A stretch of 64,000 nucleotides of DNA from Dehalogenimonas lykanthroporepellens BL-DC-9 (GTDB taxonomy: Bacteria > Chloroflexota > Dehalococcoidia > Dehalococcoidales > Dehalococcoidaceae), in NCBI GenBank assembly GCA_000143165.1, contig CP002084.1, forward strand, positions 1,302,001 to 1,366,000, in the 5' to 3' direction. The notes under the pieces are model-generated. The model ran no database searches and was not told the DNA's origin. It saw nothing but the letters and a program-made list of their open reading frames with translations. Below, in pieces: positions 26,076 through 33,127 of the stretch. A program made the translations under genes and the position numbers. The stretch's first letter is position 1; every line of letters starts with the position of its first letter.

Positions 26076-26088
26076 AGCTTGGTACAAT
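26060..26088 (+). promoter_or_regulatory. Hybrid promoter made by the right end of IS256 copy 1
   Basis: TTGACG (26060-26065) inside the right inverted repeat stands 17 bp before TACAAT (26083-26088) in the flanking DNA, an almost ideal sigma70-type promoter directed at rdhA number 2. The TACAAT lies eight bases before the IS3-family element that now separates it from rdhA. IS256 ends are known to supply outward -35 boxes. Confidence 0.65.
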
Positions 26089-26129
26089 ACCTCTATGAGG
26101 TCGGATGTCAAATTCAGACACCAAACCTT

Positions 26130-26990
26130 TCATGCCGCCACCAGTCCTGCGTAGAATTGTTGAGCATAAGCCGCCGGCGACAAGAATCCCAGCCTGGCTT
26201 GCCGGCGTTGCCGGTTGTAGAAGATTTCGATATACTCCGTGATCTCCCGGATGGCTTCTTGTCTGGTTCTATAGCGCCGATGATTCACCAGTTCCTGTTT
26301 TAGCGTTCCCCAGAAGCTCTCCATAGGTGCGTTGTCGTAGCAGTTCCCTTTCCGGCTCATGGAAGCTCTCAAGCCAAATCGTTCCAGTAGTCGCCGGTAC
26401 TCGAGGGAGCAATACTGGCTGCCCCGGTCAGAGTGGTGCAACAGCCCCTCGGCCGGGTGTTTAGCGGCCACCGCCCGAAGCAAAGACTCATTGACCAGGT
26501 TTCTGGTCAAGCGCTTACCCATGGCATATCCGACAATTTCGCCATTCCACAGGTCCTTGTGGCCTGCCAGATACAGCCAACCTTCATCGGTAGAAATATA
26601 GGTGATATCGGTGAGCCATACCTCATTCGGCCTGGAGGTTACAAACTTCTGCGCCAACAGGTTTCCGGCTACCGGCAACCTGTGCCTGGAATCCGTGGTA
26701 ACCTTGAACTTACGCTTCTGTTTGCAACGTATCCCCAGCTTTTTCCGGATGCGCTTGATACGGCAAATACCCACCCTCACGCCGTGCGCCGCCAAATCCC
26801 GCTGTAGTCGCTCCGGCCCATAGGTCTGGCGCGTCCGCTTATCCGCTGCCTTGATCTCCAACTCAAGCCGCGCTTCCTCCTGACCCCGCTTCGATAAAGG
26901 CCTATCCATCCAGGCATAAAAGCCGCTACCGGAGACACCAAGCATTCGCCGGAGAATAGGGACTGGATATTTGAGCCGCAGTTCTTTCAT
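26130..26990 (-). CDS. IS3-family transposase OrfB (catalytic part)
   Basis: The 286-residue frame has the DDE integrase core: WLTDITYIS, HHSDRGSQYCS and NAPMESFWGTLKQEL, with the HTH_21-like QTYGPERLQRDL upstream. It overlaps orfA by ATGA and lies in the -1 frame relative to it. An A-AAA-AAG slippery heptamer at 27040-27034 can give the fused OrfAB transposase; the -1 frame is open from there to the orfB ATG. Confidence 0.94.
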   Translation of the reverse strand: MKELRLKYPVPILRRMLGVSGSGFYAWMDRPLSKRGQEEARLELEIKAADKRTRQTYGPERLQRDLAAHGVRVGICRIKRIRKKLGIRCKQKRKFKVTTDSRHRLPVAGNLLAQKFVTSRPNEVWLTDITYISTDEGWLYLAGHKDLWNGEIVGYAMGKRLTRNLVNESLLRAVAAKHPAEGLLHHSDRGSQYCSLEYRRLLERFGLRASMSRKGNCYDNAPMESFWGTLKQELVNHRRYRTRQEAIREITEYIEIFYNRQRRQARLGFLSPAAYAQQFYAGLVAA

Positions 26991-27304
26991 CGCCGCGTAC
27001 CGGGCAGCGACTCCCTGGCAAAGTACGCGGCTGCTTTTTTTAATATTTCCCGCTCCATTTTGAGTTCGGCATTTTCCTTCTTTACCCGGGCCAGCTCCAT
27101 CTCTACTTCTGTCAGCGGCCGGTATGACTTGCCCACTTCTTCAAGCTTGCCGGCTCTGTGTTTCCTGAGCCAGTTGTCCAAGGTGTTTGACGGCAGTGCC
27201 AGCCGCCTGGCAGCTTCCGCCACAGACAACTTATCCTCTGTCACCAGCTTCACCGCTTCCAGCCTGAACTCCCTCGTATACTTCCCGTGTGGAATCCTTT
27301 CCAT
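26987..27304 (-). CDS. IS3-family transposase OrfA
   Basis: This 105-residue protein has the helix-turn-helix (EFRLEAVKLVTEDKLSVAEA to ALPSNTLDNWLRKH) and a leucine-zipper-like coiled coil (MELARVKKENAELKMEREILKKA). It binds the element ends. The slippery A7G run encodes LKKA near residue 90 and is where frameshifting to orfB would occur. Confidence 0.92.
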   Translation of the reverse strand: MERIPHGKYTREFRLEAVKLVTEDKLSVAEAARRLALPSNTLDNWLRKHRAGKLEEVGKSYRPLTEVEMELARVKKENAELKMEREILKKAAAYFARESLPGTRR

Positions 27305-27394
27305 CCTGACACCTCCGTCTGTCTTATTTTACCTGACTTTGGTGTCCGTTTTATCCATCCTACCCCACTATATATTTATTTGGGAGGTTTATTC

Positions 27395-28819
27395 ATGTCC
27401 AAATTCCACAACACTCTATCCAGGCGGGATTTCATGAAAGCGCTGGGGGTGGCCGGCGCCGGACTCGGAGTTGGGATGGCAGTCAACCCGGCGTTCCACG
27501 ATGTGGATGACTTGATGTCTGATGAAAAAGCCGGGCATAAGCTTCCATGGTATGTTAAACAAAAAGACCACCCAACAGCAGAAATAGATTGGAGCGCAAT
27601 GGCTAGATACGACATGAGAAATCAGTATAATCCAGGCTTGGATCACGAAGGGGCTGATGGGTATCCGAATGTCGCGGCCAAATGGGCGTCTGAACAGCGT
27701 GCCAAAATGGTCGATTACGCCAGCTCCGGGAAAAAAGGAGCCGAATTAAAGGATTTGGGTATAGCATTGGGTTCCCAATGGGGATGGATTCATGAGGCTC
27801 GTCCGTACTTTAATTTCTTCCCCGATTCCAATTTCCCGGTAATATTACCTGGCGGATTTCAAACTCCGGAAGAAGTCGGTATTCCTAAGTATCAGGGTAC
27901 TAAGGAGGAAAACGCACGGATGATTCGGGCGGCGTTCCATTATTTTGGAGCGGCGCATGTTTCATTTCAGGAATTGAACGATGACACCTTGAAACTGATA
28001 TATGCTAATGATGATAGTGGCCGTCCATATGTCTTCGAGGATGTCGATCAGCCGTATGTGACCCCGGAAAAATATGTTATACCCAGGAAATGTAAGTATG
28101 TAATCAGTTATCTGGTGGTTCAAAATCTGTATTCCAACAAAGTAGGGCAAAGTTGGGACAGTTATATCGGTGGCGCGGCTGTCGCAAAGGCTTACTCCGA
28201 ACTGAATTTCTTACAAGGCCGGGTAATGACATTCGTTAGGACGCTAGGTTACACAGGAGTAGGCAGTAATCCCGGGCATGTTAATGGCTTTGCGGTGCTG
28301 GGCGGCCAAGGGGAACTTGGGAGAGCGAATATAATGATTCACCCGGTTTACGGCATGGTAGGCCGTGTCCCTAATATGCTAATTACCGACCTGCCAGTTC
28401 CTACCGAAAAACCAATTGATTTCGGAGCTTTTGAATTCTGTAAAACCTGTATGAAATGTGCCGATACATGTCCCAGTGGGTCTATCAGCTTTGAAAATGA
28501 ACCCAGTTGGGACGTTGCCGGGTCATGGAATGCAGGTGGTGTACGTACCTGGTATGCCAATTGGAAGACTTGTCTTCCCTATCGCAATATGCGTTATCCA
28601 GGTCTATGTGGAAATTGCCAGAGCATATGCGTATTCTCAAAATTAGATGCCGCCAGTGTCCATGAAGTAGTTAAAGGGGTTGTCGGTACTACCAATATCT
28701 TCAGTGGATTCTTCCGTAATATGGACGATGCCTTTGGGTACAATCACTACGATACAGATGATTGGTGGAATAGGGAAATACCTTTCAAGTACGATGCTAC
28801 CAATGGAAGATGGTGGTAA
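27395..28819 (+). CDS. rdhA: Reductive dehalogenase catalytic subunit, number 2
   Basis: The 474-residue protein is a paralogue of the one at 3989. The Tat signal is SRRDFMKALGVAGAGLG (Arg10-Arg11). Cluster one is Cys349-x2-Cys352-x2-Cys355-x3-Cys359 and cluster two Cys393-x11-Cys405-x2-Cys408-x3-Cys412, with Val rather than the usual Pro after the last Cys. The C-terminus ends in NGRWW. ATG at 27395 follows TGGGAGGT; upstream in-frame codons lie inside the IS3 element and are not used. A sampled stretch is about 43% GC by hand count. No rdhB follows; the next gene is a NosR/RdhC-like protein. The native promoter was pushed away by IS3. Confidence 0.97.
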   Translation: MSKFHNTLSRRDFMKALGVAGAGLGVGMAVNPAFHDVDDLMSDEKAGHKLPWYVKQKDHPTAEIDWSAMARYDMRNQYNPGLDHEGADGYPNVAAKWASEQRAKMVDYASSGKKGAELKDLGIALGSQWGWIHEARPYFNFFPDSNFPVILPGGFQTPEEVGIPKYQGTKEENARMIRAAFHYFGAAHVSFQELNDDTLKLIYANDDSGRPYVFEDVDQPYVTPEKYVIPRKCKYVISYLVVQNLYSNKVGQSWDSYIGGAAVAKAYSELNFLQGRVMTFVRTLGYTGVGSNPGHVNGFAVLGGQGELGRANIMIHPVYGMVGRVPNMLITDLPVPTEKPIDFGAFEFCKTCMKCADTCPSGSISFENEPSWDVAGSWNAGGVRTWYANWKTCLPYRNMRYPGLCGNCQSICVFSKLDAASVHEVVKGVVGTTNIFSGFFRNMDDAFGYNHYDTDDWWNREIPFKYDATNGRWW

Positions 28820-28833
28820 TAGGTTAACCAGAA

Positions 28834-28870
28834 AAGACTTAAGGGCGGGGAATTCCCGCCCTTAAGTCTT
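28834..28870 (+). terminator. Hairpin terminator after rdhA number 2
   Basis: A perfect 16-bp stem (28834-28849 with 28855-28870) with the loop GAATT lies 14 bases after the stop. The T-run behind it is weak (TGTAAG). It suggests the next genes use their own promoter. Confidence 0.8.
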
Positions 28871-28945
28871 TGTAAGCGCATTTGAAATACCAATAAATTT
28901 GAATTTCTGGCTATTTATAAAAAATAATCTAAAGATAAGGTTGTA

Positions 28946-28974
28946 TTGACTAAATACCGGATCGGTGCTATCCT
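28946..28974 (+). promoter_or_regulatory. Promoter for the NosR/RdhC-like - FAD oxidoreductase - apbE operon
   Basis: TTGACT (28946-28951) and TATCCT (28969-28974) are 17 bp apart, about 97 bp before the TTG start at 29071. The AT-rich gap 28871-29070 holds nothing else that I can support. Confidence 0.6.
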
Positions 28975-29070
28975 TCCTCATCAAGTAGTTTATAAGCTTA
29001 ACGTCTTTTTCCGGTCTGTACTAACATTCAATCTGTTGTGCATCGCCAGATAAGGAAGAGAGGTTTTGAA

Positions 29071-30264
29071 TTGTCGCGTATCGGCTTTTGGGCTCTTCAC
29101 GGGAAAAAAGTCCTTATCACAGCAGTTATTTTAAGTATTATCGGCGCCTGGGTATATGGTCAATTAAACATCAGTACGGATGCAGAGCAGTATTTTACGG
29201 AACTGGTTCCGGACATCGTTCAAACAGAACTTGTTGCCAGTAATCCAGCTGAGAACCAGTATTTATATTCCGTATCGGCTGACAACTCGGAGGTAGCTTA
29301 TATCAGTACGGGTCAAGGGCAGGGTTACGGGGGCCCGGTATTGGTTGAAGTTGCCTGGAGTGAAGGCGGCACGATACTCGATATTTTAGTACCGGAACAC
29401 AATGAAACCGAAGCCTGGTATTCCAAACTTGCTGAAAATGAATACTTTGCCCAGTATGAGGGGCGTACTTTTTCAGACCCTTTCTCGTTGGGGGAGGATA
29501 TCGACGCCGCGTCCGGAGCAACCAGATCTTCAACCGGTGTTGCGCAGGGTGTTTATAATTCACGTATGCTCCTGGCCGAGCACCTGGGGCAACCCTATGT
29601 CGGCCCCGAACAAACCATTAAATTTGGAACACCGGAAATCCTGTTGTTAGTCGGATTGGCCCTGGTACTTCTATTCAGGCTCGTCCCCAAGCTACGCCTA
29701 TTGCGATGGACTCGGGCTTTTGCACTGGCCTATGGCTTTATAGTTATCGGCATTGCACTCACAGGCATGCTTTCCCTAATCAATTTCATCGTCTTTCCCA
29801 TCGGTTTCGCCCCTTCTATCTTTAACAACCTCTATCTGTATATCATCGTCTTCGGCATCATTGGGTTGGCGCTCATCTTCGCCAAGAACTTCTGGTGCTT
29901 CTGGCTATGCCCCTTCTGCGCTGTCCAGGAGGGGGCTCATTTCATCGGTGGCAGTCGCAACCGCCCGGTCACCCGACGCCAGCTCATGCTGAGAAATACC
30001 CGCTACTTCGTGCTGTGGGCGGTGGTACTGCTGGCGCTGTTGTTCCGCCAGCCGCAACTGGCGGTGTTCGAACCGTGGAACACGCTGTTCAGCCTGGAGG
30101 GTAGCCAGCTTCAATGGTTGCTCGTTTTTACCATGATAGGGATAGCCATGTTTATCCATGATTTCTGGTGCCATTATCTATGTCCGGTAGGCGCCACCAT
30201 GGACATCGTTTTGAAAATAAGGGCCTGGTTTGCCGGCTTGTTCGGGCGGCTGAGTTCCCGTTAG
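29071..30264 (+). CDS. NosR/RdhC-like FMN-binding, Fe-S membrane protein, copy 2
   Basis: The 397-residue protein repeats the layout of the copy at 23188: membrane anchor (residues 13-30), external FMN domain, five C-terminal membrane helices. The flavin site is canonical, S148-G-A-T151 in DAASGATRSS, so Thr151 should carry FMN bound by ApbE. Cysteine motifs are Cys276-FWL-Cys280-Pro-Phe-Cys283 and Cys367-HYL-Cys371-Pro. The TTG at 29071 is chosen for its GAGAGG ribosome site; a GTG at 29038 would add 11 residues. Base composition changes inside the gene: about 46% GC over 29101-29460 and 62% over 29881-30060 by hand count. It is followed 22 bases later by the FAD enzyme. Confidence 0.9.
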   Translation: MSRIGFWALHGKKVLITAVILSIIGAWVYGQLNISTDAEQYFTELVPDIVQTELVASNPAENQYLYSVSADNSEVAYISTGQGQGYGGPVLVEVAWSEGGTILDILVPEHNETEAWYSKLAENEYFAQYEGRTFSDPFSLGEDIDAASGATRSSTGVAQGVYNSRMLLAEHLGQPYVGPEQTIKFGTPEILLLVGLALVLLFRLVPKLRLLRWTRAFALAYGFIVIGIALTGMLSLINFIVFPIGFAPSIFNNLYLYIIVFGIIGLALIFAKNFWCFWLCPFCAVQEGAHFIGGSRNRPVTRRQLMLRNTRYFVLWAVVLLALLFRQPQLAVFEPWNTLFSLEGSQLQWLLVFTMIGIAMFIHDFWCHYLCPVGATMDIVLKIRAWFAGLFGRLSSR

Positions 30265-30286
30265 CCACAAGACAGGAGATTTTGAG

Positions 30287-32074
30287 ATGACCAAGCAGAA
30301 AACCGCAGATATCAGAGTAATCCCCGAAGAAAAGGTCAGCCGTCGGACCAGGTTCTTTGGCCGTCGGGAAGAATTCAAGTGGGTGGAAAGCCATTGCACC
30401 GCCTGTGGCCGGTGCAGTCGGGTCTGTCCGGTGGATGCCATCAATATTGACCGGACAAACGAACTGACCAAACGCATGCGTTCCGCGCCTTGCTCACAAG
30501 CCTGCCCCGCCGGTCTTGACGGTTCACGCTACGCTCGTTTTATCGGTGAGGGCAAGTTCGCAGAAGCGGCGGCGGTGATTAGAGAAAGGGCGCCGTTTCC
30601 GCTGGTGCTGGGCCATGTCTGCAAACGGCCCTGTGAGGCTGAATGTCAGCGGGGCAAATATGAAGGCACCCTGCAGTTACGGGCGTTGAAACGCTTCGCC
30701 GCCGCCAAGGATGACGGGGAGTGGCGGAAACGGCTGAAGATAGCCCCGGATACCGGTAAAAAAGTAGCTGTGGTCGGTTCCGGGCCGGCCGGGATGTCGA
30801 TAGCCTGGTTCCTGCGCATCCTGGGACATCAGGTAACGGTGTTCGAAGCCCTGCCCGACAAGGGCGGCAAAATGCTGTCATCCATTCCCGATTACCAGTT
30901 GCCCAAGGATGTGGTGGCCGGTGAGATTGAAATCATAGAAAGCCTGGGCGTGGAAGTCAGAACGAATACCAGCGTCGAGTCAACCCAGAGTTTGCTGACG
31001 GATGGTTACGACGCAGTAGCACTGGCCATCGGCGTCAAGGGCTGGGGCAAGTCCATCAAATTGCCGATATCCGGCGCCGGGGACACGGGGGTGGTGTCCG
31101 GTGCCGAGATGATGAAAAAGATAGAAGCCGGCTGGCCGCTGGAGCTGGGACAAAGAGTCATTGTCCTTGGCGGTGGCGCGCAGGCATTCCGAATCGCCCT
31201 GACGGCGGCCCGGGAGGGGGCCACCGATGTTCACATCTTCGGCCAGGAACACACCGGTGGCGTCGATCCCGATGCCTGGGAAGTGGATTCAGCTCTGGCC
31301 GAAGGGGTGATAGTCCATTCCTCGTCCATGTTCTACCGGGTAATTCGGGAGGACGGCCAGGTCAGGGGTGTCAGCGCCCTCAAGATTCGGGCGCTGGGAT
31401 ACGACAGCGAGGGCCAGGTCTGCTTCGACGCCCTGCCCGGCGACGAAGAGATTTACGAAGCTGACAGCGTGGTATCCACTTTCGACGAAAAAGATATTGA
31501 AAGCGATCCGATGGGCGTCAGCCCGGGCGTTTTTGCCGCCGGCGACGCGGTCAATGAACAGCGTTCGGTGATTGAATCCATCGCCGCCGCCCGCTGGGTG
31601 GCCGCCGCGGTGGATCGTTATCTGGGGGGCGCGGGTGACCTGACCATGGATCTGGCCGCTTCGGAATCAGCGGCGGCGCTGACCCCGATTAAGGGTGTGA
31701 AGACCAAGTTTCCCTCGCCGGTGCCGGTCCGGTACGTCAAAGCCAGCGACGGTTCTCAAGCGGCTTCGGAACAGACTCTGCCGGATACGGCGGCGGTGGC
31801 TGACGCCAGGCGATGCCTCAAATGTGATTTGAGCTATGAACTGAAAGACTATCAACTGGATACCGGCGTGTGCGTTTTCTGCGGCCGTTGTATCGAAGCC
31901 TGCTACTGGAAGGCCATAACCCCGGGCGCCGGATATGAAAAAGCCCGACAGGCCGCTGAAGTAGTGGAAGCCCGGGACAAGCGCTTTTCCAACGTACTGA
32001 CGGTGCTGGTGGCCGTCGGAGTGCTACTTATCGTTGCCGTTACTTTTTCCAAGCTTGCTGATATACTTGCCTGA
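30287..32074 (+). CDS. Membrane-anchored GltD-like FAD/Fe-S oxidoreductase
   Basis: The 595-residue protein combines an N-terminal ferredoxin motif (Cys37, 40, 43, 47), the GltD-type cysteine region (Cys69, 73, 112, 116, 120), an FAD loop VVGSGPAGM near residue 162, a second nucleotide loop VLGGGAQAFRIAL near residue 290, GVFAAGDAVN closing the FAD site, another ferredoxin motif near the end (CVFCGRCIEAC), and a final membrane helix (VLTVLVAVGVLLIVAVTFS). It has no export signal, so it should sit on the cytoplasmic face. It may oxidise NAD(P)H or ferredoxin and feed electrons to the NosR/RdhC-like protein. The Rossmann loop does not decide between NADH and NADPH. It is 15 bases from apbE. Confidence 0.9.
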   Translation: MTKQKTADIRVIPEEKVSRRTRFFGRREEFKWVESHCTACGRCSRVCPVDAINIDRTNELTKRMRSAPCSQACPAGLDGSRYARFIGEGKFAEAAAVIRERAPFPLVLGHVCKRPCEAECQRGKYEGTLQLRALKRFAAAKDDGEWRKRLKIAPDTGKKVAVVGSGPAGMSIAWFLRILGHQVTVFEALPDKGGKMLSSIPDYQLPKDVVAGEIEIIESLGVEVRTNTSVESTQSLLTDGYDAVALAIGVKGWGKSIKLPISGAGDTGVVSGAEMMKKIEAGWPLELGQRVIVLGGGAQAFRIALTAAREGATDVHIFGQEHTGGVDPDAWEVDSALAEGVIVHSSSMFYRVIREDGQVRGVSALKIRALGYDSEGQVCFDALPGDEEIYEADSVVSTFDEKDIESDPMGVSPGVFAAGDAVNEQRSVIESIAAARWVAAAVDRYLGGAGDLTMDLAASESAAALTPIKGVKTKFPSPVPVRYVKASDGSQAASEQTLPDTAAVADARRCLKCDLSYELKDYQLDTGVCVFCGRCIEACYWKAITPGAGYEKARQAAEVVEARDKRFSNVLTVLVAVGVLLIVAVTFSKLADILA

Positions 32075-32089
32075 ACCGGAGTTCACGAT

Positions 32090-33112
32090 ATGAAAAACAA
32101 CATCAATCGCAGAGATTTCGTTAGAATCACCGCTGTCAGCGCCGGAGTGCTGGCGCTGGGCGGCATGGGCATCAGGGAACTGGTGGAATCCGGGAACGCC
32201 CGGGAGTTTACCGAGACCCGTTCTCTGCTGGGGACGTTCATCACTATCAAGCTGATAGATACCGAGCCGTCCCGAGCCACCGGCGCCATCGAAGACGGCT
32301 TTGCCGAAATCGAAAGACTGTCACGGCTGTTGTCCCGGCACGACCCGGCCAGTGAACTATCCATCCTGAACCGGACCGGACATATCGCCAATGCCTCCCC
32401 AGAACTGACCGGCGTCATTCAGAAGGCCCAAACCTATTCCGAGCTGACTTCAGGCGCCTTCGACGTCAGTGTTCTGCCCCTGCTGGAACTTTTTAGCCGT
32501 AGTTTTGCCGAGGGCGGCGAGCCGCCGACCGAACGTGACATCCGGGCGGCCCGGGAAATGGTGAATTACCATGCCATCGAAGTGGTTGACCGGGATATCC
32601 GTCTGGCGGCGCCGGGCATGGGTTTGACCCTGGATGGCATTGCCAAGGGTTATGTGGTCGACCAGGCGGCTATCCTGCTCCGGGCGAGAGGCCTGACCCA
32701 GGTGATGGTCGAAGCCGGCGGTGATATGTCTCTGAGAGGGATGAGAGAGGATGGTCAGGCCTGGAAAATCGGTCTGACTCATCCGCGGGCGCTGGCCGGT
32801 TATTATGAAGTACTGCAGACATCCAATGACAGTCTGGCGACGTCGGGGGATTACGAAAATGCCTTCACCGCCGACTACTCCTGGCACCATATCATCGATC
32901 CGCGAATAGGCCATTCACCGCGTGAACTGGCCTCAGCCACGGTTGTCGCTCCGGATACCGCCTATGCCGATGCTCTGGCTACCGCGGCCATGGTCATGGG
33001 GGTTACCGAGTCCCTGGCGCTGTTCGAAAAACTGCCGGGGGTGCAGGCGCTACTCATCGACAAGGGCATGAAGCGGCACACTACTGCCGATTACGCAGTC
33101 GCTTCCGCCTGA
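32090..33112 (+). CDS. apbE: ApbE, FAD:protein FMN transferase, Tat-exported
   Basis: This 340-residue enzyme attaches FMN to Thr in SGAT-type sites outside the membrane. An N-terminal Tat signal is visible (NRRDFVRITAVSAGVLAL), while many ApbE are lipoproteins; no lipobox Cys is seen here. Family motifs are GLTLDGIAKGYVVDQA near residue 182, VEAGGDMSLRG, HHIIDPRIGHSP and YADALATAAMVMG. It ends the operon that begins with the FMN-binding membrane protein, so its target is very likely encoded beside it. It converges with rel across 15 bases. Confidence 0.94.
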   Translation: MKNNINRRDFVRITAVSAGVLALGGMGIRELVESGNAREFTETRSLLGTFITIKLIDTEPSRATGAIEDGFAEIERLSRLLSRHDPASELSILNRTGHIANASPELTGVIQKAQTYSELTSGAFDVSVLPLLELFSRSFAEGGEPPTERDIRAAREMVNYHAIEVVDRDIRLAAPGMGLTLDGIAKGYVVDQAAILLRARGLTQVMVEAGGDMSLRGMREDGQAWKIGLTHPRALAGYYEVLQTSNDSLATSGDYENAFTADYSWHHIIDPRIGHSPRELASATVVAPDTAYADALATAAMVMGVTESLALFEKLPGVQALLIDKGMKRHTTADYAVASA

Positions 33113-33127
33113 TTCTCGACGGCTGGT

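Larger units (their letters stand above)
26096..27367 (-). mobile_element. IS3-family insertion sequence (1272 bp)
   Basis: Imperfect 30-bp terminal repeats begin TGAGGTCGGATG (left, 26096) and TGGGGTAGGATG (right, read inward from 27367), with 22 of 30 positions matching and TG...CA ends. The 3-bp sequence CTA lies on both sides (26093-26095 and 27368-27370) as target duplication. It contains overlapping orfA and orfB on the minus strand and sits 27 bp before rdhA number 2. Confidence 0.9.

Noticed and set aside
27287-27394. An extended N-terminus for rdhA number 2
   Set aside because: The added 36 codons lie mostly inside the IS3 end and precede the normal Tat signal start with a good ribosome site at 27395.
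28820-29070. A possible rdhB after the second rdhA
   Set aside because: Only a terminator and a promoter are seen; no frame of adequate length or hydrophobicity exists.
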